A stretch of DNA of 64,000 nucleotides, from NCBI RefSeq assembly GCF_028416575.1, contig NZ_JAMQKB010000012.1:19368-83367 (forward strand). Reading direction: 5' to 3'. Shown piece by piece: positions 7,833 to 17,535 of the stretch. The translations under genes were made by a program, and so were the position numbers. The DNA comes from Terrihalobacillus insolitus. GTDB lineage: Bacteria; Bacillota; Bacilli; Bacillales; Amphibacillaceae. Below the pieces are notes generated by a model. The model saw only the letters and a program-made list of their open reading frames with translations. It did no database searches and had not been told where the DNA came from. The first letter of the stretch is position 1. The number at the start of each line of letters is the position of its first letter.

Positions 7833-8885
7833 CTAGTTCGTCCGAATTTCCTGACGCATAAACAAAATATAAGAGATAGCAAAACAGATTAGTGTTGCTG
7901 CGATTAATCCTGTCAATTGTGGCCAAATCAATAATAAACTCTGGCTTAATGGAAGCGGTCCAGCAACAGCACCAGCAGTTTGTTCCATTGTGAGTGGCCC
8001 AAGGCTTCTGACAGATGGTGAAAGTAGCGTTGTTGTTGATTCACTAAATAGATAGTTCGGTGAAAGTCGCATTAAATTCAAAATGAATCCTTGTTTGCTT
8101 AGGTAATCCTCTGTACTAGTAAGAGATTCTGATGTCATAATCCCTTTCGTAATCACATTAATGATCATCGAATAAAATAGACTGAAGAAAATCCACACAG
8201 CAATCCCAGATAATGCTGAAGTAGCAGCTTGCTTGAATTGAACCGAGAATAGAATGCCAAGGTTTAGCCAAAATGAGATATAGGCAATACAAAGAATTAA
8301 GAAATAAATGATCCGCATGAACTCCTCAAAGCTAGGAGGAATCCCGATAATTAAAATACCTAGTCCCATCACGAGAAAACCAAGTGTGAAGAACAAAACA
8401 ATGTTTATAAGGAGCGCTGCGACAAATTTAGCATTTAGCACATAGTCTCTTGGGATCGGTTGTGCCATTAGCCGTGACAGTGTTCCTTTGTTTCGTTCGG
8501 AATTAATAGCATCAAATCCTAAAGAAATTCCTAACAAGGGGCCTAGAAATGTAACAAACGTAATAAAAGGTGGTAGCGTACCATCAGAAACGGTAAATAG
8601 TTTTAAAAATAAGTAGGAGCTCTTTGCTATTTCTTGAGCGTCACTTGATTGCGATAACGTATCCTTAATAGTTGAAATTGCAGTGTACAAAGACCCTAAA
8701 CTAGTTAATGCGATGATGGCTAAAAGAATAATGATTCTCCAGCTTAAGATATAATCTGTGAATTCTTTACGAACGATGGAGAAGAATGCGGACACTTCCT
8801 GTAGTTTGGGCGAAACCTCCACTTTCCCCAACGGCTCTACTTTTTCTTTTAATACACTAAGCTTAGGTAGTTTCAATTGACTCAC
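7833..8885 (-). CDS. ABC-2 type transporter permease
   Basis: Membrane subunit of an ABC exporter, about 350 residues. After a cytoplasmic N-terminus with the element FSIVRKEFTDYILSWR, typical of ABC-2/NatB-like permeases, it has one helix, a large outer loop, then a cluster of helices (from about residue 120). It includes the segment INSERNKGTLSRLMAQPIPR that couples to the ATPase. It overlaps the 3' end of the upstream ATPase gene. The frame allows a start at 8915, but GTG 8885 (behind GAAGGG) or TTG 8876 is more likely. It is the third gene of a NEW3-ATPase-permease operon. The substrate is unknown. Confidence 0.82.
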   Translation of the reverse strand: MSQLKLPKLSVLKEKVEPLGKVEVSPKLQEVSAFFSIVRKEFTDYILSWRIIILLAIIALTSLGSLYTAISTIKDTLSQSSDAQEIAKSSYLFLKLFTVSDGTLPPFITFVTFLGPLLGISLGFDAINSERNKGTLSRLMAQPIPRDYVLNAKFVAALLINIVLFFTLGFLVMGLGILIIGIPPSFEEFMRIIYFLILCIAYISFWLNLGILFSVQFKQAATSALSGIAVWIFFSLFYSMIINVITKGIMTSESLTSTEDYLSKQGFILNLMRLSPNYLFSESTTTLLSPSVRSLGPLTMEQTAGAVAGPLPLSQSLLLIWPQLTGLIAATLICFAISYILFMRQEIRTN

Positions 8886-9819
8886 GCCCTTCAAAGTAAC
8901 GATGGTAAATTTCATCTAATCCATAGTTCTTTTTGCTAATATGATAGATAGAAGCGCTATGTTCTAGCATTTTTTGAGCAATAACAGGTGTGATGTCACT
9001 TTGGCAATATATATCAAGTTTGGTGTTGGTAATATGTTCTACCCGGTTTACTTCGCTTAATTGATTAATAGCTTCAATTAAAGCTTCACTTATTGGGGTT
9101 GCCTCCACACTAACGACGTATGAATCCTTAAAAAAAAGCTGTTTTGCTAGACTATCTAAATTACCTTCTGCCAAAAGCTTTCCTCTAACAAAAATCCCTA
9201 CACGGTCACAGACCTGCTGCACTTGATGGAGCTGGTGCGATGACAGTAAGACAGTTATGTTCTGCTGTTCGTTTAGCTGTTTAATTAGATGTAGTAATTC
9301 ACGAACGCCCTCTGGATCAATTCCCAGTGTAGGCTCATCTAAAATAATAACTTCAGGATCTTTGATCAATACGTCTGCAAGACCAAGTCTTTGCTTCATT
9401 CCTCTAGAATATTTTCCAGTCTTTTTGTCAGCTGCATCTGATAGTCCAACCTGTTTCAATAGGTCATGTGCTCGTTCGTCTGCTATTTTCTTAGGAATTC
9501 CATTTAAAGATGCTGTGTATAAAAGGTTTTCAAGTCCAGTCATTTGTTGATAAAAACCTAAGTCATCAGGTAAATATCCAACCCTTCGTTTTACATCTAG
9601 TGGATTCCTAGTTGAATTGAGGCCACAAACGGTCACCATGCCGCTAGTTGGTTCACTCAAGCCTAGCATCATTAAAATCGAAGTTGATTTCCCAGCTCCA
9701 TTTGGACCTAACAAACCAAAAATTTCTCCTTTGCGAATTGTCAAGGATAACTGATCTACGGCGGGGTGGCCATCATAATTTTTTGTTAGCCCTTCCAGTT
9801 CGATGATTGGCTCTTCCAC
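8863..9819 (-). CDS. ABC transporter ATP-binding protein
   Basis: The ATPase of the exporter encoded with the downstream permease, 318 residues. It has Walker A GPNGAGKST near residue 40, signature YSRGMKQRLG near residue 138, Walker B VIILDEPTLG near residue 157 and a switch His in LLSSHQLHQ. About 90 C-terminal residues form an accessory domain as in NatA/YxlF-type drug or peptide exporters. It begins 3 bp after the NEW3 gene, so the two are co-transcribed and probably translationally coupled. Confidence 0.9.
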   Translation of the reverse strand: MEEPIIELEGLTKNYDGHPAVDQLSLTIRKGEIFGLLGPNGAGKSTSILMMLGLSEPTSGMVTVCGLNSTRNPLDVKRRVGYLPDDLGFYQQMTGLENLLYTASLNGIPKKIADERAHDLLKQVGLSDAADKKTGKYSRGMKQRLGLADVLIKDPEVIILDEPTLGIDPEGVRELLHLIKQLNEQQNITVLLSSHQLHQVQQVCDRVGIFVRGKLLAEGNLDSLAKQLFFKDSYVVSVEATPISEALIEAINQLSEVNRVEHITNTKLDIYCQSDITPVIAQKMLEHSASIYHISKKNYGLDEIYHRYFEGRESIETT

Positions 9820-9822
9820 GGG

Positions 9823-10980
9823 TTATCTCCTCCCATATTTTCTAAATATATAATATAGCCCGCCTAATACTGCTAAGATAATGAGAACACCGATAAAGCC
9901 CCATAAGGTAGATGTTTCCACTGAAATACGAAATGTTGCATCTGATGAAGATTCGGCTGTTCCTGCGGTAAAGGTTGTCACATAATCCCCAGCAATCGTG
10001 TCATCAGGAGCTGTGATCGTTGCTTGAACGGTTGTTTTTTGCCCTGCTTCTAATTTCTGAATGGTATCTGTATCAAATTCCGTTTTCCAATTAGGTGGTG
10101 CAGATGCACTTAGTTTAATGTTGGTTAAATTAGCCGAACCACTATTTTCAACCACGAATTTAATCGTTTTATCTCCCCCAGCAGTAATATCTGTGCTTAA
10201 TTTGCCAGTAGGGGTGGTTAAGTTTAATCCGTACGTGCCAGTGATAACAGACTCGATCTGTAAGTCAGCAGATGTAGAACTTGTTGCAGCTTTAATTGGT
10301 ATTTGATATGTGTCCGCTTTTGCGTTTTTCGCTGGTGTAATGTTGATGTCTATATCTTTTGATCCGTTTGGTTCTAAGCTAACAGAGGTAACGCTTTTAC
10401 CGTCGACTTTGAATTCGACATTCCATCCTTTTGGAGGTTGGGAATTTAGTGCATAATTTTGTTTTTCAGCTGTGCGATTTTTTAAAGTGGCTGTGTAAGA
10501 AAAATTTGAATCTGAACTGCCCTCTAGATTTGGCTGATCCGTTGTAAGCTCTGTTTTAAATGTTCCTTTTTCCGAAACATTCACAAGAATTGGCAAGTTT
10601 GTACTTTCTCCGCCGTTTGCACTTGCAGTAAGATCAAAATTATATTCTGCCTTTTCTACTTTCAATGGGACTGTTACTTCTAGCATAATTTGTTGCTGAC
10701 TACTAGGTTGTATGGATAGCTGTTTGACGTTATTCCCACCAGAAGTTATCGTGTACTCCCAACCTTTTGGTAAGTTTTGTACATCGAATGTGGCATTTTG
10801 GATGTTGCTGCCATTATTGATAACGTCCACATTATAGGTAATCGTTTCACCAGGTGTTACCGATAAACCGGTATACGGTGTGTATAAGGTAAGAGACCCA
10901 GCAGCATATGTATTTTGTGCTCCTACCAATCCTCCTACTAGACTAAAAATAAGAACAAATGATAAAAGTCTTCTCCACAT
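9823..10980 (-). CDS. Exported NEW3-domain protein with C-terminal anchor
   Basis: 385 residues with an N-terminal signal peptide (cleavage likely after TYAA), three consecutive Ig-like beta-sandwich repeats of the NEW3/COG1470 type (about 30-130, 140-240, 250-350; recurrent 'P.GW' such as LPKGWEYTI, PPKGWNVEF, PPNWKTEF), and one C-terminal transmembrane helix followed by FRKYGRR. It therefore sits on the outer face of the membrane. It is the first gene of an operon with an ABC exporter and is divergent from a sigma factor gene. It may act as an extracellular partner of the exporter; that is inferred from the operon. Confidence 0.82.
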   Translation of the reverse strand: MWRRLLSFVLIFSLVGGLVGAQNTYAAGSLTLYTPYTGLSVTPGETITYNVDVINNGSNIQNATFDVQNLPKGWEYTITSGGNNVKQLSIQPSSQQQIMLEVTVPLKVEKAEYNFDLTASANGGESTNLPILVNVSEKGTFKTELTTDQPNLEGSSDSNFSYTATLKNRTAEKQNYALNSQPPKGWNVEFKVDGKSVTSVSLEPNGSKDIDINITPAKNAKADTYQIPIKAATSSTSADLQIESVITGTYGLNLTTPTGKLSTDITAGGDKTIKFVVENSGSANLTNIKLSASAPPNWKTEFDTDTIQKLEAGQKTTVQATITAPDDTIAGDYVTTFTAGTAESSSDATFRISVETSTLWGFIGVLIILAVLGGLYYIFRKYGRR

Positions 10981-11097
10981 TTTTAATTCCTCCTTATAAT
11001 TGATTCAAAGATGATACGTAATAAATATGAAAATGGATTTGTTTTTTTATGTTTTTTTTGATAAAAATATAGATAGAGTGATAGGAGGGTGGAGCAA

Positions 11098-11682
11098 ATG
11101 GATGACAAGCAGAATAGTATCCGCTTATTGACAGGGATATCTAATGGTTCTCTTGAAGCTTTTGATCAATTTTATGAGGTACACGTCGAGTTTGTCCTTC
11201 GAATTACGAAAAGTATAATAAAAGATCAAGCTGAAGCAGAGGATGTTTGTCATGATGTTTTTCTAGAAGTCTACCAAAATCCGCAACAATATAAAGAGGA
11301 AAAGGGAAGTGTAAAGGCGTGGCTTGCTGTTAAAACGAGGAGTAGGTGCCTTGATAGGCTCCGACGAAAAAAACCGGTTTTACTAAACAAACTCGAAAAC
11401 CTGTTGACAAAGCAAGAAATAGATGCAGAAATGTCTGTTCTGTCTCAACTAGAAAGAGAAACAGTGTTAGAAGCACTGAAGTACATTCCAAAGGAACAAC
11501 AACAAGTTATTTACGGTGCTTATTTTGAAGGTAAAACCCAAAGTGAAATGGCAAAATCGCTTAACCGACCAATAGGGTCTATTAAATCTTTGGTCAGATA
11601 TGGGTTGAAAAATTTACGGAAACAAAATATCTTACTTTACTGGGCAGAACCTAGTGGAGGTGAGAAAAAACATGAAATATAA
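11098..11682 (+). CDS. RNA polymerase sigma factor, ECF-like (sigma-70 family)
   Basis: 194 residues: region 2 (about 20-85; DQAEAEDVCHDVFLEVYQ) and region 4 HTH (about 130-185; YIPKEQQQVIYGAYFEGKTQSEMAKSLNRPIGSIKS, shown here only as landmark). There is no region 3, as in ECF/SigK-group factors. ATG 11098 lies 9 nt after AGGAGG; a GTG in frame at 11089 overlaps that site and is unlikely. Its last 11 bp overlap the anti-sigma gene, a typical sign of co-translation. It is divergent from the NEW3-ABC operon, which is a plausible target. Confidence 0.85.
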   Translation: MDDKQNSIRLLTGISNGSLEAFDQFYEVHVEFVLRITKSIIKDQAEAEDVCHDVFLEVYQNPQQYKEEKGSVKAWLAVKTRSRCLDRLRRKKPVLLNKLENLLTKQEIDAEMSVLSQLERETVLEALKYIPKEQQQVIYGAYFEGKTQSEMAKSLNRPIGSIKSLVRYGLKNLRKQNILLYWAEPSGGEKKHEI

Positions 11683-12400
11683 CCATGTAGATGAAGAAAT
11701 AATTGTCGATTTCATATTAAATAACCTAACAAATGAGAAAAAGGAAGCAGTCGAGAGCCACCTTTTTTCATGTGAAAAGTGTCGTATTAAATTCCAGGTC
11801 TGGAATGATACAATTGGTGGGGAAACACAACCGAAAGAGATCAACCCATCACCTAAGTTAAAAAGCAGACTAATGAACAGCATTGAAGCATTGCCGCCAA
11901 AACGGAAAAAGAGACAAACTTTTTGGAAAAAACCCGCAATTGTGTTAATGAGTTTGACAGCAGGTTTTATACTAGTAATCGGATTGTTCCAGCTAATGCG
12001 TGATGATAGCCCGTCTTATGTTGTGATGCAAAATAACGAAGCGATGGGAGAAAACGTTTTATCCGATCCGAACACGACCCGTCTAAATATTGAGCCAATG
12101 TCAAATGACAACAGAATAAGTGGGGATATATGGTTAAACAATACGACTGATGAATTGTTTCTTAAGGTTGGTGGGTTAACTCCACTCTCCACTAAGGACT
12201 ATCAGCTATGGGTCGTTCATACTAATGACAAATGGGACGGAAAAATATTAAACATCCAAGACGGATCTGCTCTAGTGTATTATAAAGGCTCGGATTTAGG
12301 TAGTCTTAAATTACTTAAAGTAAGCATTGAGCCAAGTGGTGGAAGTGCCACTCCAACAGGGCCAGAAACCTTTTTCATTGATTTAAAAGAGCAAAGGTAA
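11672..12400 (+). CDS. Membrane anti-sigma factor, RskA-like
   Basis: 242 residues. An N-terminal zinc-binding anti-sigma motif (HLFSCEKCRIKF, His-x3-Cys-x2-Cys) near residue 32 is followed by a single transmembrane helix near residues 85-107 (AIVLMSLTAGFILVIGLFQL). An extracytoplasmic domain of the anti-sigma-K (RskA) type carries LWVVHTNDKWDG and SIEPSGGSATPTGPE. It should hold the upstream sigma factor at the membrane until a surface signal releases it. ATG 11672 has GGAGGTGAG upstream; the frame can be read 18 bp earlier without a binding site. Confidence 0.85.
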   Translation: MKYNHVDEEIIVDFILNNLTNEKKEAVESHLFSCEKCRIKFQVWNDTIGGETQPKEINPSPKLKSRLMNSIEALPPKRKKRQTFWKKPAIVLMSLTAGFILVIGLFQLMRDDSPSYVVMQNNEAMGENVLSDPNTTRLNIEPMSNDNRISGDIWLNNTTDELFLKVGGLTPLSTKDYQLWVVHTNDKWDGKILNIQDGSALVYYKGSDLGSLKLLKVSIEPSGGSATPTGPETFFIDLKEQR

Positions 12401-12408
12401 GAGGCCGA

Positions 12409-12639
12409 TCACTTTCTTTGGATTTCGTACAGATCGTCTAGCTTTTCTGTCAAAAAGGCATGTGCATCTTCTACACCAAGGTTGTAAAATAGGGGGGCGA
12501 GCTCGTCCATGAAAAAATCAAGCACAAGGGACGCAGCTAAATCCCCTAGTTCTTCATTTCTTTGATTCATAAAGTAATGCTGGATTCGTTCTATCATTTC
12601 GGTTTTTCTTTTTTTTTCTATTTGAAATGGTTGATTCAT
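12409..12639 (-). CDS. DUF2164 family protein
   Basis: A 76-residue, mostly helical acidic protein with the DUF2164 pattern (IERIQHYFMNQRNEELGDLA, then FFMDELAPLFYNLGVEDA). The function of the family is unknown. It converges with the anti-sigma gene, only 8 bp from it. An upstream hairpin-prone spacer (12640-12800) separates it from mreBH. Confidence 0.75.
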   Translation of the reverse strand: MNQPFQIEKKRKTEMIERIQHYFMNQRNEELGDLAASLVLDFFMDELAPLFYNLGVEDAHAFLTEKLDDLYEIQRK

Positions 12640-12804
12640 ACGATCAGACTCCCTTAACGTTTGGATCGAGATATTTTATCATAAACATTTAGCCTGTCCT
12701 TTCAAACACATAAGAATCCCTACCTTTCTAAACCTACTTTAGAAAAGTGTTACTGCCTAAAAAGATAGGGGGTCATATCACGATCTGTTATGCTTTAAAT
12801 CTGC

Positions 12805-13812
12805 TTATTTGGCTGCTTTTTGAAGTTTGTTAATCATTTTGAGTGCACGACCCGTACCAATTGCAACAGATTCTAATGGATTTGGTGCCAAATGAACTGG
12901 AACGGACAGCTCTTTTGATAACCATTCCTTCATGCCTTTAAGGAGAGCACCTCCTCCAGTAAGAACGACACCATGGTCTACAATGTCTCCACTAAGCTCA
13001 GGTGGACAACTTTCTAATGTAGATTGAATGGTTTGTAAAATTTGTTCAAGAGATTCGCTTAGTGCTTGCTGTATCTCAGTTGAGGCAATGGTGATCGTTT
13101 TTGGTAAACCACTAACCATATCTCTTCCACGGACTTCCATTGATTCTTCGTCATGTTCGATCAGTGCATACCCTATTTCCATTTTAACATTTTCCGCTGT
13201 TCGTTCCCCAATTAAAATATTGTAATGTTTCCGAATATAATGAACGATTTCTTCATCCATCTTGTCTCCTCCCGTTCGAACAGATTGACAAGACACAATT
13301 CCGCCAAATGAAATGATGCCGACTTCACTTGTCCCACCGCCAATATCTACTATTACATTGGCAATAGGTTCGTCTACCGGCAAATCAGCGCCAATCGCAG
13401 CGGCTACGGGTTCTTCAATAAGATGCACATGCTTTGCGCCATAGCTTTTAATTGCGTTATGAATGGCACGCCGCTCTACAGAAGTACTTCCTGAAGGTGT
13501 ACAAACAACAACAGTCGGTTTTCTCATTGATAAACCAACTTTTTTGCTCACTTTTTTTAGGATTTCTTTTAACATTTGTGCTGTTACATCGTAATCAGCA
13601 ATGACCCCATCCTTTAGTGGGCGAATTGGAACAATATTCTTGGGCGTTTTGCCGACCATTTCCTTTGCCTCAGACCCAACAGCTACAACGTTTTTTGTAA
13701 GCTTGTCTATTGCAACAACAGAAGGTTCATTTAAAACAATTCCCTTGGATTTTGTGTAAACCAATATATTCGCGGTACCTAGATCTATTCCTATTTCAGC
13801 ATTAGAAAACAT
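12805..13812 (-). CDS. mreBH: Actin-like cell-shape protein MreBH
   Basis: 335-residue bacterial actin that forms membrane-associated filaments and directs lateral wall synthesis and autolysins such as LytE. Phosphate-1 motif [13 protein letters not shown] is at the N-terminus. Phosphate-2 [16 protein letters not shown] is near residue 158 and the adenosine motif [15 protein letters not shown] near residue 284. The order and the residues [10 protein letters not shown] and [11 protein letters not shown] agree best with MreBH rather than MreB or Mbl. ATG 13812 follows GGAGG by 7 nt; the longer frame to 13827 starts upstream of that site. No mreCD follows, as expected for mreBH. Confidence 0.88.
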   Translation of the reverse strand: MFSNAEIGIDLGTANILVYTKSKGIVLNEPSVVAIDKLTKNVVAVGSEAKEMVGKTPKNIVPIRPLKDGVIADYDVTAQMLKEILKKVSKKVGLSMRKPTVVVCTPSGSTSVERRAIHNAIKSYGAKHVHLIEEPVAAAIGADLPVDEPIANVIVDIGGGTSEVGIISFGGIVSCQSVRTGGDKMDEEIVHYIRKHYNILIGERTAENVKMEIGYALIEHDEESMEVRGRDMVSGLPKTITIASTEIQQALSESLEQILQTIQSTLESCPPELSGDIVDHGVVLTGGGALLKGMKEWLSKELSVPVHLAPNPLESVAIGTGRALKMINKLQKAAK

Positions 13813-13954
13813 GATTTTTTCCTCCATATGACATATTTCTGTTTATAGCTTTTCTCGAATTTTCGACAATTTATGGGGGTGGAAGGTGTGGCAAATTACG
13901 GACTTTTTAGTTGTTATTATCCTTTCCTAATTTCATATAAAGTATTAAAGGATG

Positions 13955-14130
13955 TTCGAATTTGTCGACTTTTTGAACACGCACTATTAGAGGATGTTCC
14001 AAAAGTACTGAATGGTAAGCTGCGCATCAGGCAATGAGGACGCATACGGGTCCGAAAACCAATCGAATGCGCTACCCCACCCCATCTGCTGGCTTCTAAT
14101 TATCCTGCCTTTTGAACACACACTATTAGA
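13955..14130. repeat. Family A dispersed element, two remnants
   Basis: A short remnant (about 13955-13990) joins TGTTCGAATTTGTCGAC to TTTTTGAACACGCACTA. A longer copy (about 13993-14130) runs from GGATGTTCCAAAAGTAC to CCTTTTGAACACACACTA. The longer copy contains one unit related to the 52-bp repeat expanded eightfold at 22.7 kb (on the other strand). ORFs reading through it lack gene features. Confidence 0.7.
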
Positions 14131-14188
14131 AAATGGGGTTGTCAAAATAAAAAAGCAGGGAGAAGAGACTCCCCGCTCGTGCATACAA

Positions 14189-14323
14189 TTATTCACCTGT
14201 TTTTTCGTCTAATAGGTTTGCTAATCGATGGATCTTATACTTTTCAATTTTTCGACCTTCATAGTAGCGCACACCTAATTTTTTCAGTTCTTCAACATAC
14301 CAGCCTTTGCTTCCTACGTGCAT
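14189..14323 (-). CDS. yflJ: YflJ-like small protein (DUF2639)
   Basis: A 44-residue product, MHVGSKGWYVEELKKLGVRY plus a basic tail. It matches the short YflJ/DUF2639 family known only from Bacillaceae. The start is set at ATG 14323, 9 nt after GGGAGAGG; two earlier in-frame ATGs are possible. Function is unknown. It is monocistronic and convergent with nothing close by. Confidence 0.7.
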   Translation of the reverse strand: MHVGSKGWYVEELKKLGVRYYEGRKIEKYKIHRLANLLDEKTGE

Positions 14324-14530
14324 CCCTATCATCCTCTCCCTTAATTTTGTGTCTAAGTTCGCTTTCGTGGTCATTGTAACATCATTTTTTTGTGTGATGA
14401 AGTGTTCCGTTTATATTATTAAAGTACACACCACATGGTTAAAATGTTAGCATAAAGGGAATAGGTTTGATTTTCCGAGTTCATGACTCTTATAATAAGG
14501 ATATACCCTCATATGTGGAGTTGATAATGG

Positions 14531-15199
14531 ATGTGTGGTCGCTTTACGTTACTTTCGAATGAAGTTGACATATTAAGTGAATTTGGGCTAGAACATCATA
14601 TCAAGAACTATACACCACGTTATAACGTAGCACCAGGGCAGAACGTTCTTGCCATTATTCATGATGGCAAAGAAAAAAGAGCAGGCTATATGAAATGAGG
14701 TTTAGTACCTTCTTGGACAAATGATACTAAAATAGGTTATAAAATGATAAATGCTAGAAGCGAAACGGCTCATGAAAAACCTAGCTTCAAACATTTGCTT
14801 GCGAACAAAAGATGCTTAATTATAGCGGATAGCTTTTATGAATGGGAAAGAACAGGAACAGCTAAGAAACCGAAGCGAATCATGACAAAGGAGCGTTCTT
14901 TATTTTCATTTGCTGGTTTATGGGATAAGTGGGAAAAGGATGGTCAAGTCTTATTTACTTGTACTATTTTGACGAAAAAAGCAAATCTATTTATGGAAGC
15001 AATCCATGAAAGAATGCCTGTCATTTTACCAAAAGCTATGGAACCAAGCTGGATTGAACCAGTTAGACGTGATCCACAAGAAGTACATGATTTCCTTCAA
15101 TCTGTTTCTGTTGATGATTTACAGGCTTATGATGTTCGTTCTTATGTCAATTCAGCAAAAAATGAAGGGGAACTTTGTATCCAGCCATTGGTAGAGTGA
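14531..15199 (+). pseudogene. SRAP (YedK/HMCES-like) gene interrupted by TGA
   Basis: SRAP proteins crosslink abasic sites in single-stranded DNA through Cys2. The frame opens ATGTGTGGTCGC (MCGR) at 14531, includes PRYNVAPGQ, then reads MK-TGA-GLVPSW at 14690-14713, where the family has WGLVPSW. The TGA (14696-14698) replaces Trp TGG by one base. The frame continues without further damage through SFYEWER, HERMPVIL and CIQPLVE to TAA at 15199; a full product would be about 222 residues, the normal length. Cys2, the conserved Asn, Glu and His are all kept. It is either a very recent nonsense mutation or a read-through case. Confidence 0.85.
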
Positions 15200-15288
15200 T
15201 TTTTTGGTACTATACCCCATGTTTACATTTAACTTGTTTTGGGTAAATGTAAATGGTGAGATGGACTAAATAATAAAGGTGAAAACAT

Positions 15289-17469
15289 ATGAAAAAAATT
15301 AATTTTGAAGAGGTTCCTGATCTACAAGCTATCCAGTCATTTTTTCAAACACTTGAAATGAGCAGAATGGACACGGATTCAGGAACACTTTTCAACAAAC
15401 TCAAACTGCATATAGACGAAAACAGGAAACTTCACCAAGACTTTTTGCACGCTCTGAGTATGTTTACCACCATTGTTGTCACAGATGCAGATGATATCAT
15501 TATCTATGCGGATCAGAATTTTTGTGCACTTACAGGATTCTCTAAAACCGAATTATTAGGCAGAAACCATCGTACACTGAAAAGTGACTACCATGATCAA
15601 GCCTTTTTTGTTCACCTATGGGATACCATTTCAACAGGTAATGTATGGACAGGTGAAATCAAAAATAGAAAAAAAGATGGTTCTACACATTGGTTAAAAA
15701 CGACGATTGTCCCATTACTAAACGAAGAGAAGCAACCGTATGCCTACATTGCATTTCGTACAGATATAACAGATCAAAAACGTGAAGAAGTAGAACGGAT
15801 AGATACACTAAAAAATGATTTTAATAGAACTGTAAAGGCTTTAGTGAACCTTGTCTTTAAGGTAGTAAGGAATGAAGACAATACATATTATTATACGCTG
15901 ATTTCAGGTAAACTGTCACAAAAATTAGGCTTAACAATAGAGTTAGATACTCCAATGCGTATCTGTAACTTTTTTGATGAAACAAAAACAGCCTTTTTAA
16001 AAGAAAAATATGAACAAGCTTTTGAAGGAAAGGAAGTTTCATACAAACATAGGTATAAGGACTATTTTATTTATACGGCGTTATCACCAATTATCCAATC
16101 TGGAAAAGTAGTAGAAGTCATTGGATCGTCCGTAGATATTACGTCTAATGAAGAAGCAGAGTGGAAAATTAAACATATGGCATACCATGATCCGTTAACA
16201 GATCTGCCGAATCGAACTAAGCTTCGAGATGATTTAGATAATTTAATCCAACGTACAGTAATTAGTCAGCCGTTTACTATCTTTTACTGTGATCTTGATC
16301 GCTTAAAATATATCAATGATGCATTAGGTCAATTCGCTGGGGATCAGGTGATTGTGACGATTTCAGACAGAATAAAAAGCGTAGTGGCCGATTACGGAAG
16401 TGTTTATCGGTTTGGTGGTGATGAATTAATTATTGTAATTAGACATACAGTAGATACAGAAATGTTAGAGACTCTAGCGAATGCCATTTTGAAAACAGTT
16501 CAGCAACCGATTAAACTAGTTGGTAAAGAATTTTTCATTACTTGTTCCATTGGGATTAGCCGGTACGGTAATCCGGGCATTACAACAGATGAATTAATTA
16601 ATCATGCGGGAATAGCCATGCATTATTGTAAAGTAAATGGACGAAACAACAAATTGTTTTATTCACCAAAAATGAATCAGTCCTATAATGATCTTATTTT
16701 GTTAGAGGGAGAATTACGAAAAGCGCTAGCAAATAATGATTTGGCCTTATATTATCAACCGAAAGTAGATGTGAAATCGGGTCAAATCATTGGAATGGAA
16801 GCATTAACAAGGTGGTTCCATAACGAAAAAGGTTTTATTCCACCAACAAGGTTTATTCCATTGGCGGAAGAAACAGGGATTATTTCACAACTCAGTGAAT
16901 GGGTAATCCGAGAGGCTTGCGAGCAGAACGTCTCATGGATAAAAAAAGGATTTAAACCACTACAAATAGCAGTGAATATATCGGCAAGTGACCTACAACG
17001 TGTGAATTTTGCTCGTACAATCAATCAAATTCTACAGGAAACAGGTCTTCCAGCCGCATATTTGGAGCTTGAAATAACGGAAAATAGTGTCATGCAAAAT
17101 ACGGAAGACTGTATTCAAACAATGAACGATTTGCGCGAAATGGGAGTTTCCCTATCGATTGATGATTTCGGTACAGGGTATTCGTCTTTTTGGTATTTGC
17201 GTAAATTTCCAATCAACCATTTAAAAATTGATCAATCCTTTGTTCGGGATGTAACGACAGAAAGTGGTAATGCGAAAATAGTGAAGGCTATGATTCAGCT
17301 TGCACATACCTTTGGGTTAAAAGTGGTTGCAGAAGGAGTAGAAGAACCCGAAATTTTGCAGTTTTTAACAGAAGAGAACTGTGACTATTATCAAGGTTAT
17401 TATTTCAGTAGACCAACAACATCAGATAATTTTGAGAAATTATTGGAAATGACGCAAACGATTGAATAA
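15289..17469 (+). CDS. PAS-GGDEF-EAL cyclic di-GMP enzyme
   Basis: 726 residues, cytoplasmic. PAS/PAC sensor at about 55-165 (VVTDADDIIIYADQNF; WLKTTIVPLL). A second PAS-like segment lies at about 170-280. The GGDEF domain (about 300-455) has FGGDEL, so the last residue of the signature is Leu instead of Phe. The EAL domain (about 470-720) has MEALTRW, LEITEN, DDFGTGYSS, LKIDQSFV, AEGVE and QGYYFSRP, i.e. all metal and catalytic residues of an active phosphodiesterase. Net c-di-GMP breakdown is the likeliest output. No transmembrane helix is seen. The ATG has only a modest binding site. It is a single gene, with the SRAP gene upstream. Confidence 0.92.
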   Translation: MKKINFEEVPDLQAIQSFFQTLEMSRMDTDSGTLFNKLKLHIDENRKLHQDFLHALSMFTTIVVTDADDIIIYADQNFCALTGFSKTELLGRNHRTLKSDYHDQAFFVHLWDTISTGNVWTGEIKNRKKDGSTHWLKTTIVPLLNEEKQPYAYIAFRTDITDQKREEVERIDTLKNDFNRTVKALVNLVFKVVRNEDNTYYYTLISGKLSQKLGLTIELDTPMRICNFFDETKTAFLKEKYEQAFEGKEVSYKHRYKDYFIYTALSPIIQSGKVVEVIGSSVDITSNEEAEWKIKHMAYHDPLTDLPNRTKLRDDLDNLIQRTVISQPFTIFYCDLDRLKYINDALGQFAGDQVIVTISDRIKSVVADYGSVYRFGGDELIIVIRHTVDTEMLETLANAILKTVQQPIKLVGKEFFITCSIGISRYGNPGITTDELINHAGIAMHYCKVNGRNNKLFYSPKMNQSYNDLILLEGELRKALANNDLALYYQPKVDVKSGQIIGMEALTRWFHNEKGFIPPTRFIPLAEETGIISQLSEWVIREACEQNVSWIKKGFKPLQIAVNISASDLQRVNFARTINQILQETGLPAAYLELEITENSVMQNTEDCIQTMNDLREMGVSLSIDDFGTGYSSFWYLRKFPINHLKIDQSFVRDVTTESGNAKIVKAMIQLAHTFGLKVVAEGVEEPEILQFLTEENCDYYQGYYFSRPTTSDNFEKLLEMTQTIE

Positions 17470-17535
17470 TAAATACTTTGTTGAAGAGCAAAAGAATAGG
17501 GATAAGAATGAAAGCAATTATAAGGAGGCAAGGAT

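Noticed and set aside
14012..14379. Overlapping + strand ORFs of about 66 residues
   Set aside because: They read through a family A repeat and the complement of the yflJ gene, have no binding site, and their products are Ser/Phe/Cys-rich nonsense.
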